DNA of 64,000 nt from Bacillota bacterium (GTDB taxonomy: Bacteria; Bacillota; Clostridia; Christensenellales; CAG-138): NCBI GenBank assembly GCA_023459335.1, contig JAEWUO010000008.1, positions 20,929-84,928 on the forward strand, read 5' to 3'. Below are positions 17,137-25,782 of the stretch, one piece after another; the stretch's first letter is position 1; each line of letters starts with the position of its first letter. The notes beneath the pieces are model-generated. The model searched no databases, was not told the origin of the DNA, and was given only the letters and a program-made list of their open reading frames with translations. A program made the translations under genes and the position numbers.

Positions 17137-18083
17137 TGCGCGTCCGCCTCCTTTCCGTAATGCTCCGCCGCCTCAACCAGAAGGTCGACGAACGCCGCGC
17201 GGTCGAGATCCAGAATCACGCGCGCGTTGGCGGGTTTTTTCCAGATTCCCAGCGGATCGCCCACCGTCGCGCCGCGGCAGTAATCACCCGTGGTTTCGAC
17301 GGCGACAAACAGTTCCTGCAAGGTGAAGATTTCCGGTCTGATCAGCGCCGCGACGGCGACCGCGTCATGCACGGGCGCACCGGCATAACCGATCTTGCGG
17401 TGAAAATCATAGAAGAAGTCCAGCCAGTCCGCGACGACCTTCGCCACGGGGTTGCCTACCGCGCGGACGCGCTGGAAATCTTCCGGAAACACCAGCGCCC
17501 GCTCGGTCACATCCAACCCCGCCATGGTAATCGGCAGCCCGCTCGTGAAGACGACGTCCGCCGCCTCGGGGTCGACGAGGATGTTGAACTCCGCCGCGGG
17601 CGTCCAGTTGCCGAATGCGATGCCGCCGCCCATCAGGTAAACGCTTTGAATCTTCGCTTTCAAATGCGGGTAAAGCAGCAGCAGGGAGGCGACGTTCGTC
17701 AGCGGGCCCGTCGACACGATCGTGACGGGCTCTGTGCTTGTCTCCAGCACCTCCGCCATCAGCGCGCAGGCGTCTTTTTCCACCGGCTTCTTCGCGGGTT
17801 CCGGCAGGGCGGGGCCGTCGAGTCCCGATTCGCCGTGTACGCTGGGCGCGATCCTTGCATCTGCGACGAGGGGTTTGACCCGCCCCATCGCGAGCGGAAC
17901 GTCGAGCCCGATCAGCGCCATGACACGGCCCGCGTTATAGGTCGTTTTTTCGATGGTCTGATTGCCGCAGACGGACGTGACCGCCCGGATCTCCAGTAGC
18001 GGGCTTGCGTTTGCCAGCGTCCACGCAATCGCGTCGTCGTGGCCGGGATCTCCGTCCAGAATCACCGGAATGCGCTTGTTCAT
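17133..18083 (-). CDS. nucleoside hydrolase (IunH/Rih family), copy B
   Basis: 316 residues with the metal site DGDPGHDD (residues 10-17), GPLTNVASLL and NWTPAAEFNILVDPEAA. This copy has DGDPGHDD where copy A has DCDTGVDD, the form seen in many pyrimidine- and inosine-specific hydrolases. It overlaps copy A by 4 nt downstream and the permease gene by 4 nt upstream, so translation of all three is coupled. Together with the transporter it would turn imported nucleosides into ribose and free base. Confidence 0.92.
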   Translation of the reverse strand: MNKRIPVILDGDPGHDDAIAWTLANASPLLEIRAVTSVCGNQTIEKTTYNAGRVMALIGLDVPLAMGRVKPLVADARIAPSVHGESGLDGPALPEPAKKPVEKDACALMAEVLETSTEPVTIVSTGPLTNVASLLLLYPHLKAKIQSVYLMGGGIAFGNWTPAAEFNILVDPEAADVVFTSGLPITMAGLDVTERALVFPEDFQRVRAVGNPVAKVVADWLDFFYDFHRKIGYAGAPVHDAVAVAALIRPEIFTLQELFVAVETTGDYCRGATVGDPLGIWKKPANARVILDLDRAAFVDLLVEAAEHYGKEADAQ

Positions 18084-19036
18084 CCCTTCACCTCTGGCCG
18101 CGCGGAGCGGATTTTTTTCACGCGCTTCAGCGTGCTCGCCGCATAGATCACAAGCCCCAATATGGTTACCACGTATGGTATCAATGATACAAGATAGCTG
18201 GATACGCCCTGCAAACCGCTCACCTTCGTCCGCAGCGCCTGCGCGAAGCCGAAGAGCAGAGAGCTGAACATCGCCCCGACGGGTTCCCCGCGGCCCATGG
18301 CCTGCGCCGCGAGCGCGATAAAGCCGCGCCCGGCGACCATGCCGCTGTTCCAGCCCTGCGAATAATACATAGACATAAACGCGCCGCCGAACCCCGCGAG
18401 CGCGCCGGAGAGCGAGATGGCGATATATTTGATCTTCAGCACGCTCACGCCGACGCTGGAGGCCGCGTTCGGGTTTTCGCCTACGGCGCGGATATTCAGC
18501 CCCAGCGGCGTGCGGTAGAGCAGAACCCAGATCAGCCAGACAAGCAGAAACGCAAGATAGGTTAAAACCGCGTGTCCGGAGAGGATATCGCCGAGCACGG
18601 GGATATCTTTGATGAGCGGGATGTTCACAGTCGGGATCAGGATGTTCGGACTGACCAGCGCGCCCGTATTGCCGCGCATGCCGGTGAACATATACAGCAG
18701 AAAGATCGTCCCGCCCGCACCCATCATATTGACCGCGATGCCCGCGAGGATGATATCCGTCCGCAGTTTCAGCGCGAAGAAGCCCATCATGAGCCCTAAC
18801 AGCACGCCGACGAGCATCGCGCCGACAACTCCGGCAAGCCAGCTCTGCGTCCAGTAGCTGAACAGCACCCCGAACAGCGCGGAGATCATCATGATGCCCT
18901 CGAGGCCGATGTTTGTCACGCCCGCCTTTTCAGCAACGACCGCGCCCAGCGCTGCAAAGAGGATCGGCGCCGTGATGCGGATGACGGAGAAGAGGAATTC
19001 CTCTTTAAAAATGGTGTCAAACAGCTGCTGCCACAT
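18080..19036 (-). CDS. nucleoside ABC transporter permease (NupQ-type)
   Basis: Integral membrane subunit of a BMP-dependent nucleoside importer. The 318 residues form about eight hydrophobic helices, with the branched-chain/simple-sugar permease signature EKAGVTNIGLEGIM near residue 36. The start at 19036 shares one base with the stop of the upstream permease (TAATG) and has AAGGAGGGG upstream; an in-frame ATG at 19198 would add 54 residues overlapping that gene. It pairs with the permease at 19036-20157. Confidence 0.9.
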   Translation of the reverse strand: MWQQLFDTIFKEEFLFSVIRITAPILFAALGAVVAEKAGVTNIGLEGIMMISALFGVLFSYWTQSWLAGVVGAMLVGVLLGLMMGFFALKLRTDIILAGIAVNMMGAGGTIFLLYMFTGMRGNTGALVSPNILIPTVNIPLIKDIPVLGDILSGHAVLTYLAFLLVWLIWVLLYRTPLGLNIRAVGENPNAASSVGVSVLKIKYIAISLSGALAGFGGAFMSMYYSQGWNSGMVAGRGFIALAAQAMGRGEPVGAMFSSLLFGFAQALRTKVSGLQGVSSYLVSLIPYVVTILGLVIYAASTLKRVKKIRSARPEVKG

Positions 19037-20157
19037 TACGCGTCCCCTCCTTCCGCATTCGCCTCCGCACGGGCAAGGTCCGCGCGCGTATTCTTCACGA
19101 CAATTTTCTGCCTGTAGCCGGAGAGGAACTGCTCCGCGGCGAAGAAGAGGAAGATCGCCGCCTGAATAATGTCGATCATCTCGCTCGGTACGTCGCAATA
19201 GGTCGCCATGAGCTGGCAGCCTTTATTGAGGTATGCAATAAAGAACGCGGCAAGCGGCACGAGCAGGGGGTTGTTTTTTGCGAGGATGGCAATCGTAATC
19301 CCCGCCCAGCCGTAGCCGGGCAGTTCCTTCCAGAGAAAGGTGGTGTATCTGCCCAGCACCTCCACGCCGCCGCCGATGCCGGAGAGCACGCCGCCGATCA
19401 CCTGCGAGAGCACGATCGTGCTCCCGACCTTCATCCCGGAATATTTGGAAAACGCCTGGTTGATACCGATCATGCGGATGGCGTAGCCCCAGCGCGTGCG
19501 GTACATGAAAAGGCCGATGATCACGACGAACACGAGCGCCGCGACAAAGCCCCACGAAAGCTTGCTCCCGCCCGGAACAAGCGAACCGATCCGCGCCGTC
19601 TCCGCGAACGGGTACGTCTGCGTCGAGCCCTTGCTGCGGTCGGCAAAATTGTAACTCAGAAAATGCAGCACGAGGAACATGCAGACATAGTTCAGCATGA
19701 GGCTCGTAACCATCTCGCTCGCACCGAGCTTCACCTTGAGAAGCGCGGGAATGAGCATGATCGCGCCGCCAACCGCCGCCGCGATCAACACGCAGACCGC
19801 CGCGTGCAGGCCGGTGTTCATGTGGATGTAGATGCCCGCTAACGCGGCCACGAACCCGCCGACCATGACGATACCCTCGCCGGCGAGGTTGAACTGGTTG
19901 CTGGAGAACATGACGCAGACCGCAAGACCGGTAAAGATCGTCGGAATCATCGCGGCAAGAATCGTATAAAGCCCCTGCGTGTTGAAGCTCGCCATGCCGC
20001 CTTTGACGGAGACCAGCGGACCGATCAGCAGGTAACGAAGCGCGTTAAACGGTTCTTTGGAACTTAAAAATATGAAAACCGCACCCACCGCGAGCGCGAG
20101 CGCGATGGCCGCCGCGCCCCGGACGAGCTCAAAGGCGAACATTCTCTTATCCTTCAT
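19036..20157 (-). CDS. nucleoside ABC transporter permease (NupP-type)
   Basis: 373 residues with about ten hydrophobic helices. The permease signature is seen as SSNQFNLAGEGIVMVGG, matching the family's N-x-x-x-EG loop. It is larger than its partner, as in NupP/NupQ pairs. Its start overlaps the end of the ATPase gene by 11 nt. The order ATPase, permease, permease is that of nucleoside importers in Bacillus and Lactococcus. Confidence 0.9.
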   Translation of the reverse strand: MKDKRMFAFELVRGAAAIALALAVGAVFIFLSSKEPFNALRYLLIGPLVSVKGGMASFNTQGLYTILAAMIPTIFTGLAVCVMFSSNQFNLAGEGIVMVGGFVAALAGIYIHMNTGLHAAVCVLIAAAVGGAIMLIPALLKVKLGASEMVTSLMLNYVCMFLVLHFLSYNFADRSKGSTQTYPFAETARIGSLVPGGSKLSWGFVAALVFVVIIGLFMYRTRWGYAIRMIGINQAFSKYSGMKVGSTIVLSQVIGGVLSGIGGGVEVLGRYTTFLWKELPGYGWAGITIAILAKNNPLLVPLAAFFIAYLNKGCQLMATYCDVPSEMIDIIQAAIFLFFAAEQFLSGYRQKIVVKNTRADLARAEANAEGGDA

Positions 20158-21712
20158 GACATACCCTCCCGATCTCCTCGTCGCTCTGTTTTTTGAGCCC
20201 CAGCATATATTCGCCCATCATCTCGTCGTCCAGCCGGCCGGTATCCTCGAAATAAGCCGCGATCTTCCCGCCGTAGAGCACGATGAGGCTGTCCGAAAGC
20301 TCCATGACCTCGTTGAGATCTGCGGAAACGAGCAGCACCGCCGCACCCGCGCGGGAGAGGTCGACGAGCTTTTTGCGGATAAACTCCGTCGCGCCCACGT
20401 CGATGCCGCGCGTCGGCTGGTCGGCGATGATCAGCGTCGGTTCGCTCGAAAACTCGCGCGCGACGACGACCTTTTGAATGTTGCCGCCGGAGAGCATCTT
20501 TACCTTCTGTTTGCGGGACTTGCAGAGCACGGTATAGTCTTGAATCAGCTTGTCGCTTTCCGCGTGCATGGCTTTCATATCAAACAGCGGGCCTTTGTTA
20601 AACCGCTTTTCCTCGAACCGGTCGGAGATCAGGTTTTCCTCGATGGTCGCCGCGTCCGCGATGCCGTAGGTCATGCGGTCCTCCGGCACGAGGGAGACGC
20701 CCAGCGCGCGAAGGCGCGCCTGCGAGGCGTTGATCACGTCCGCGCCGTTCACCGTCGCCGTGCCCGCGTCCGGTTCCTGCAGGTCGAAGAGCATATCGAC
20801 CAGCTCCCGCTGCCCGTTGCCCTCCACACCGGCGACCCCGAGGATTTCGCCTTTCCGCACGTCGAAAGAAACGCCGTCCAGCATCTTCTTGTTCCATTCG
20901 TTGGTAAATTCGAGCGAGCGCACCTTTAAAACGACATCCGTCGGCTTCGCCTGTTCCTTCTGCACGTCCAGCACGACATCCCGGCCAACCATCAGGCGGG
21001 AGATCTCCTGTTCGGAAATGGAGGCTGTTTCGTAGACGCCCATCGACTTTCCGCCGCGCATGATGGTGAGCCGGTCGGTGATTTGTTTGATTTCGTTGAG
21101 CTTATGGGAGATAAAGATGATGGTGTAACCCTGTTCCTTCAGGTGGACAAGTTCACGGAAGAGCTCCGCCGTCTCCTGTGTGGTCAAAACCGCCGTCGGT
21201 TCGTCGAGGATGAGAATTCTCGCGCCGCGGATCAGCGCCTTTAATATCTCCACCTTCTGCTTCATGCCGACGGGGATGTCCATCACCTTCGCGTCCGGAT
21301 TGACGTTCAGATTGAACCGCTCGGAATACTCTCGCGTCAGTTCCGTGGCTTTTTTAAAGTCGATGAACATGCCGCTTTTTTTCGGCACCATGCCGAGTAC
21401 GATGTTTTCCGCGACGGTCAGGCTGGGTACGAGCATAAAGTGCTGGTGTACCATGCCGATGCCGTGCGAAATCGCCGCCGTCGGCGACGGCAGCGAAACT
21501 TTCTCACCGCCGACGAATATCTCCCCTTCCGTCGGCTGCTCAAGCCCGAAGAGGATTTTCATCAGCGTGCTTTTCCCCGCTCCGTTTTCGCCCATCAGCG
21601 CGTGAATTTCGCCGTGTCGCACGGAAAAATCGACGCGCCGGTTCGCGGCGATGCCGTTCGGGTATACTTTGGTAATCCCTTTCATCTGGACGGCTAAATT
21701 TTCTTGTTCCAT
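20147..21712 (-). CDS. nucleoside ABC transporter ATPase, two fused domains (NupO-type)
   Basis: 521-residue ATPase with two tandem nucleotide-binding domains, as in RbsA and NupO. Domain 1 has Walker A GENGAGKST (41-49) and Walker B LILDEPTAVL. Domain 2 has a degenerate Walker A region, GVEGNGQREL, a signature LSGGNIQKV and a Walker B LIIADQPTRGID. The weakened second P-loop is normal for this class. It is separated from bmpA by 254 bp holding a hairpin and a separate promoter, so its level may be set apart from bmpA. Confidence 0.93.
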   Translation of the reverse strand: MEQENLAVQMKGITKVYPNGIAANRRVDFSVRHGEIHALMGENGAGKSTLMKILFGLEQPTEGEIFVGGEKVSLPSPTAAISHGIGMVHQHFMLVPSLTVAENIVLGMVPKKSGMFIDFKKATELTREYSERFNLNVNPDAKVMDIPVGMKQKVEILKALIRGARILILDEPTAVLTTQETAELFRELVHLKEQGYTIIFISHKLNEIKQITDRLTIMRGGKSMGVYETASISEQEISRLMVGRDVVLDVQKEQAKPTDVVLKVRSLEFTNEWNKKMLDGVSFDVRKGEILGVAGVEGNGQRELVDMLFDLQEPDAGTATVNGADVINASQARLRALGVSLVPEDRMTYGIADAATIEENLISDRFEEKRFNKGPLFDMKAMHAESDKLIQDYTVLCKSRKQKVKMLSGGNIQKVVVAREFSSEPTLIIADQPTRGIDVGATEFIRKKLVDLSRAGAAVLLVSADLNEVMELSDSLIVLYGGKIAAYFEDTGRLDDEMMGEYMLGLKKQSDEEIGRVCHEG

Positions 21713-21804
21713 ATTCTGGTCCCTTCGGATAAGAATCGATGACTTTTTTTATATTTCATGACAGGGGTTGATTATCTTTCGAAAAACCAACTGCATACTA
21801 GATA

Positions 21805-21833
21805 AATATAATAAAAAAAACGCCTGTTTGCAA
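21805..21833 (-). promoter_or_regulatory. predicted internal promoter for the nucleoside ATPase/permease/hydrolase genes
   Basis: -35 TTGCAA (21828-21833) and -10 TATATT (21805-21810) with a 17-bp spacer, within the bmpA-ATPase gap. Confidence 0.5.
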
Positions 21834-21897
21834 CGCCGCGGAGGAATCCTCCGCTGGTTTTCAAGAGTTTAAACGATCCGTGCGCTTTTGCGAAAAC

Positions 21898-21922
21898 GAG
21901 GGAGCGCATTCTGCGCTCCCTC
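21898..21922 (-). terminator. hairpin after bmpA, possible attenuating terminator
   Basis: 11-bp perfect inverted repeat GAGGGAGCGCA / TGCGCTCCCTC with a 3-nt loop. Only four T follow on the - strand, so readthrough into the ATPase gene is likely. It would give a higher level of binding protein than of transporter. Confidence 0.6.
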
Positions 21923-21966
21923 GATTCAGGCCGCTGTCCGGCGGCGTCGGTAGCCGGTAGTTTTTC

Positions 21967-23085
21967 TTACGGCTGCATGGAATCCCTCAGCGCGATGACG
22001 GCATTCGTGTCGTCCCCGATGGCGCTGGGAACCACGATGGTTCCGTCCTTGATCGCCGCTTCGGCCGCGAGAACCTTATCCTGCACGGCTTTGGGCGCTA
22101 CGTTTGCGAAGTTCTTGTCGGTTACGACGCCGACGCCGCCTTCGGTAAGCCCGAGGGTGACGGCCTTACCCCAATAGGTACGGCCCGCATCCCATTCGTC
22201 AAAGATCCAGACGATGGAGTTGCCGACGTTTTTGAGGCCGGAGGTCAGCGTGATTGCCGCGAGGTCGGCGTTAAAGGTCGCTTCCTGATCGGAGTCCACG
22301 CCGATGAACCAGGCTTTGCCGGACTCCAGCGCCGCTTCCGCCGCGCCGTTGCCGGAAAGGCCCGCGACGCCCCAGAGGATGTCCGCTTTATTGTCGTTGA
22401 TCATCGAAAGGCCCATTTCCTTGGCCGTCGCGGTGTCGACATAGCTGTTGACATAGCGGGTGTCCACCTTGACGTCCGGATCGGTTGCTTTCGCGCCCTC
22501 GAGGAAACCATAGAGGAAGTCGTTGATGACGGGGCTGTCGATGCCGCCGACAAATCCGACGACTTTTTCCGCGTTGATGTTCTTCACGGAGGTTTCCGAG
22601 GTCATCGCCGCCGCAAACACGCCGATGAGGTAACCCATGTCGTTCTGCTTGTAGCTGATGTTGACGACGTTGGCGTTATCACCGACATAGGAAGTGTCGT
22701 CATAAATCAGGAATTTCTGATCCGGATAAGCGGTTGCTACTTCCTTCAGATAGTCAGGCATCTGATAGGTGCCGACGATGATCAGATCGTATTCGCCGGA
22801 TTCCGCCACTTCATAGAGGGTGTCGAGCCATTTCGGCTGGTCGGCGTCCGTGCCGCCCATCTCGATGGTCTTGTAGGTGATGCGCCCAGCGTCCTGAAGC
22901 GCTTTCAGGCCGGATTCGGCGGAGTCGAAAAACGATTTGTCGCCGAGGTTGCCGTTGACAAGGCTGACGACGTTGTAGACCTTTTTCCCGTCCGTACCCG
23001 CGGTTGCGCCGCCGGCGGCGGGTTTACAGGCGACCGCGCCAAAGACCAGGAGTACCACCAACAGGATCGTTACGATTTTCTTCAT
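21967..23085 (-). CDS. bmpA: BMP-family nucleoside-binding lipoprotein
   Basis: Substrate receptor of the nucleoside importer. A signal peptide ends in the lipobox AVAC (Cys20), so it is lipid-anchored. The BMP/PnrA fold shows VSLVNGNLGDKSFFDSAESGL near residue 45, a KVVGFVGGIDSP strand and GVDSDQEATF in the C-terminal lobe, all typical of PnrA-like purine nucleoside-binding proteins. Length 372. It heads the operon, with a clear promoter and a dyad upstream. Nucleosides as ligands are inferred from the two hydrolase genes in the same operon. Confidence 0.92.
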   Translation of the reverse strand: MKKIVTILLVVLLVFGAVACKPAAGGATAGTDGKKVYNVVSLVNGNLGDKSFFDSAESGLKALQDAGRITYKTIEMGGTDADQPKWLDTLYEVAESGEYDLIIVGTYQMPDYLKEVATAYPDQKFLIYDDTSYVGDNANVVNISYKQNDMGYLIGVFAAAMTSETSVKNINAEKVVGFVGGIDSPVINDFLYGFLEGAKATDPDVKVDTRYVNSYVDTATAKEMGLSMINDNKADILWGVAGLSGNGAAEAALESGKAWFIGVDSDQEATFNADLAAITLTSGLKNVGNSIVWIFDEWDAGRTYWGKAVTLGLTEGGVGVVTDKNFANVAPKAVQDKVLAAEAAIKDGTIVVPSAIGDDTNAVIALRDSMQP

Positions 23086-23184
23086 TCTGATTCCTCTCTC
23101 TTTTCATCGATTTGTTTGGTTCGGGCATTCCCAAATGTGGTTTCCCAGATGAAAAATGAAGCCCTTCTGCCGCTCCACAGTTGC

Positions 23185-23213
23185 AGTTTAAATGGAATTC
23201 GATGAAAAGTCAA
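23185..23213 (-). promoter_or_regulatory. predicted sigmaA promoter of bmpA operon
   Basis: -35 TTGACT (23208-23213) and -10 TAAACT (23185-23190) with a 17-bp spacer, leaving a leader of about 90 nt. Confidence 0.65.
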
Positions 23214-23216
23214 TCC

Positions 23217-23235
23217 GCTTAACCTTCCGTTAAGC
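23217..23235. promoter_or_regulatory. candidate operator upstream of the bmpA -35 box
   Basis: Perfect 7-bp inverted repeat GCTTAAC-N5-GTTAAGC, 4 bp upstream of the -35 hexamer. Its position suits an activator. Confidence 0.5.
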
Positions 23236-23314
23236 TCGCATATTCGCGTATTTTAATCCGTTTTCCGCCCTTTTTGCATAAGGCTTATGAAAAATGCAAA
23301 ACGTTGTTCGTGTG

Positions 23315-23353
23315 AAAAAACCGCCGTGCGGCGCTCGGCCGGACGGCGGTTTT
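23315..23353 (-). terminator. terminator of the ECF/DUF62 operon
   Basis: Inverted repeat AAAACCGCCGT (23343-23353 side on the - strand) / ACGGCGGTTTT, followed on the - strand by TTTTTT. It lies 70 bp after the S-component stop codon. Confidence 0.85.
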
Positions 23354-23422
23354 CAGTCGTGTGATCCGCATCTGATGCGTTTTTGTGTTTGTTTAGTTCC
23401 CCTCCGCTCAGCGGAGCTGCAT

Positions 23423-23986
23423 TTACTCCTCTTCCTTGGTCAGGCTGCCCTTCTTCGGACGGATCTTGGCATAGGCAAAGAGCAGCAGGGAGCCGATGAC
23501 GCCGGAAGCGATGACGTTCCAGAGGCAGGCGACCGCGCCCTGCGTGAAGACGAGGTTGACCGGCTCGGCGTAGATCACGATGTCGAGAACGGGGGCTACC
23601 ACGATCCACGCGACGACGTTTGCGAGGATCTGATAGATATTGAAACGAAGCAGGTCTTTCCAGGAAAATTCGCCTTCGTCCACCTTCAGTTTCGTATAGA
23701 CGAGGCCGACGAGGAACATGGAAACGCCGGAAGCAATGACCCAGCTCCACCAGGGAGAGCCGTATTGCAGCGCGTCGGAGATCGCATGCCCGATGAACGC
23801 GATGAGTCCGCCCGCGATCGGTCCGAACAGCGCCGCGAAGAACGCGCCGAGGCCGTACGCTGTTTGGATGGACGTCTCGGGGATACCGGTCGGCACTTTC
23901 ACATACATGAACAGCAGCGCGAACAGCGCCGCGCCGAGACCGGTGGCTACGATGGTCTTGGTCGTTACCTTGAACATTTTCTTCAT
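23423..23986 (-). CDS. ECF transporter S component, UPF0397 type
   Basis: Substrate-binding membrane subunit of an energy-coupling factor importer. The 187-residue protein has five to six helices and the UPF0397 motifs TKTIVATGLGAALF, IPTGIP-like VPTGIPETSIQTAYG and GHAISDALQYGSPWWSW. The family is often labelled a riboflavin S component in databases, but its ligand is not established. It is the last gene of a unit that holds its own EcfA and EcfT, so it is a dedicated (group I) system. It ends at a strong terminator. Confidence 0.88.
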   Translation of the reverse strand: MKKMFKVTTKTIVATGLGAALFALLFMYVKVPTGIPETSIQTAYGLGAFFAALFGPIAGGLIAFIGHAISDALQYGSPWWSWVIASGVSMFLVGLVYTKLKVDEGEFSWKDLLRFNIYQILANVVAWIVVAPVLDIVIYAEPVNLVFTQGAVACLWNVIASGVIGSLLLFAYAKIRPKKGSLTKEEE

Positions 23987-24069
23987 CTGATCCTACCTCC
24001 CAAATAAATTGTACGAGTCCTACTTCATATTATGCGTCCGTGCGCCCGCTGTCAAGCAAGCCGCGCGGA

Positions 24070-24915
24070 TTACGCCTTTGTAAAAACAACGCGCCAGTCC
24101 GCGCCGTAGGAAAGGCCGAATTGCCCGGTAAAACTGCCGCGGCTCACCGCGAGCGCGATCTTCATCATCTCGTTGTTGTAGACGATGGGTTCGCCAGGCT
24201 TTACAAAGCCGAAGCTCTGGTGAAACAGCACGCCGCGGTCGAATACAATCTCCTCCCCGTGCCGCACGTTGACGCGCAGCGTGTCCCCATACGCAAACCC
24301 GCTGTCAAAAAGCAGGCGCGTCGGGATGTTCGTCCAGAGGTTGCCGAAGTTTGGATCGTCGATTTCGAAAATCCCCTCGACTCTGCCCGCCGCCGCGACC
24401 GGTTCGTGTATTTCATGCCGCACGATCTGACTCACGGGATATGCGGGGCCGACCCCCTCGAAGTCGATGATCCCGCTGGCAAGGCGGGCCGCGCAGTAAC
24501 CGAAGAGATCGCGCCCGTGGAAGATCGCGACATCCTCCGTATCCTTGCCTCGGAGGCGGTTGACCGATTCGTCGATTTCGCGCACCTCGAGAACGCCCAT
24601 CTCGCGCTCGACGTGCGTGAGCGCGCCGTTGTCCGGCGTAACCACATAGTATCCGCCTTTCACCTTCGCCACGCAGGCCCTGCGCGCGGTGCCGACGCCG
24701 GGATCGACCACGGAGACATAAACCGTCCCCTCCGGCCAGAAGCGGAGGCTCTGATTGAGGCGGTAGCTCGCGCTCCAGGTATCGAACTGCGGCAGCTCGT
24801 GCGTGCCGTCGATGATTTCCAGCGTACGGTCCACGCTCTTGACCACGCCGTACATGGAGCTGACCGCGCCTTCCTTATAGGTGAAGTCGGTTTGAAAGAC
24901 TAATAACGGTTTCAT
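24070..24915 (-). CDS. SAM hydrolase (adenosine-forming), DUF62, copy 2
   Basis: DUF62 proteins split S-adenosylmethionine with water to adenosine and methionine and are related to the SAM fluorinase and chlorinase. The triad known for the family is present: Asp71 and Arg78 in VDPGVGTARR, His133 in FHGRD; PDNG is also conserved. The N-terminal loop is unusual, FQTDFTYKEGAV rather than the common TDFG-x-x-DGAV, so activity or substrate may differ. Length 281. It sits between EcfT and the S component in the same operon as another DUF62 gene. Confidence 0.88.
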   Translation of the reverse strand: MKPLLVFQTDFTYKEGAVSSMYGVVKSVDRTLEIIDGTHELPQFDTWSASYRLNQSLRFWPEGTVYVSVVDPGVGTARRACVAKVKGGYYVVTPDNGALTHVEREMGVLEVREIDESVNRLRGKDTEDVAIFHGRDLFGYCAARLASGIIDFEGVGPAYPVSQIVRHEIHEPVAAAGRVEGIFEIDDPNFGNLWTNIPTRLLFDSGFAYGDTLRVNVRHGEEIVFDRGVLFHQSFGFVKPGEPIVYNNEMMKIALAVSRGSFTGQFGLSYGADWRVVFTKA

Positions 24916-24948
24916 GTATTCGCTCCTTTACGAATATTCGCCGCCTGA

Positions 24949-25782
24949 TCAGACGAACGGATTGTAAAATTTACTGTGGTTGACGAACACGCTCAGCGCG
25001 ATCGTGCCGAGAAACAGCGCAAGCGAAACGGATAACGCGACAACGTCCCTGCCCCTGAGCGGTTTGGCCGCGTACCAGGTCCGTTTCTTCTCTTTGCCGA
25101 ACCCGCGCAGATCCATCGTGTTGGAGATGGTCTCGATCCGGTCGAGCGTTGAAAAGATCAGCGGGATCGTGATATTGAGGATGTTTTTTACGCGCTTGCC
25201 GAGCTTTTCCTTTTTGGAGAGGTCCAGTCCCCGGCTCTGCTGCGCGGAGGCGATATCCTGATAATCCCGGATCAGGTCGGGGAAGTAACGCAGCGTCAGC
25301 GAAAACGCGAACGCCGCCTTGTAGCTCACGCCCGCGCGGTTGATGGACGCGGCAAGCTCGCTCGGGTTCGTCGAAAGGAAAAAGATGATGCCCAGCGGCA
25401 CGACGGAGGCGTACTTGAGCGTCTTGGTCACCTGATACAGCATCTGCTCGCTGGTCACCACATAACGCCCGAAGATCGTAAGGAGCACGTGCTTCGTTCC
25501 GTAGATCTCCACCCCGTAGGTCGGGCTGAAGAGGAACGTGAGCGCGAAATTGAGCGCGAGAAACAAAAGCACGTACAGCAGCATCAGCTTGATCTGACGA
25601 AATTGGATCTGCGACATCTTCAAAAACACAATGGACAGCGCCATGATGACCGCGATGGCGCGGATATCGTAGGAAAACATCACCGCCGCGGTGAGCAGCA
25701 GGAAGCAGAGGAGCTTCGTCACGCCCGAAAGGTCGTAGATTGCGTTGTGCCGCTCGACATAATCGAAGAGTTTCGCTTTCAT
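24949..25782 (-). CDS. ECF transporter T component (EcfT/YkoC-like)
   Basis: Membrane scaffold coupling the ATPases to the S component. 277 residues with four to five N-terminal helices, a terminal helix, and the ECF coupling motif AQQSRG. It overlaps the ATPase gene by 4 nt, so stoichiometric translation is expected. It resembles the CbiQ/YkoC family. Confidence 0.9.
   Translation of the reverse strand: MKAKLFDYVERHNAIYDLSGVTKLLCFLLLTAAVMFSYDIRAIAVIMALSIVFLKMSQIQFRQIKLMLLYVLLFLALNFALTFLFSPTYGVEIYGTKHVLLTIFGRYVVTSEQMLYQVTKTLKYASVVPLGIIFFLSTNPSELAASINRAGVSYKAAFAFSLTLRYFPDLIRDYQDIASAQQSRGLDLSKKEKLGKRVKNILNITIPLIFSTLDRIETISNTMDLRGFGKEKKRTWYAAKPLRGRDVVALSVSLALFLGTIALSVFVNHSKFYNPFV

Noticed and set aside
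22990..23180. Purine riboswitch in the bmpA leader
   Set aside because: The leader of about 90 nt lacks the conserved three-way junction and loop sequences.
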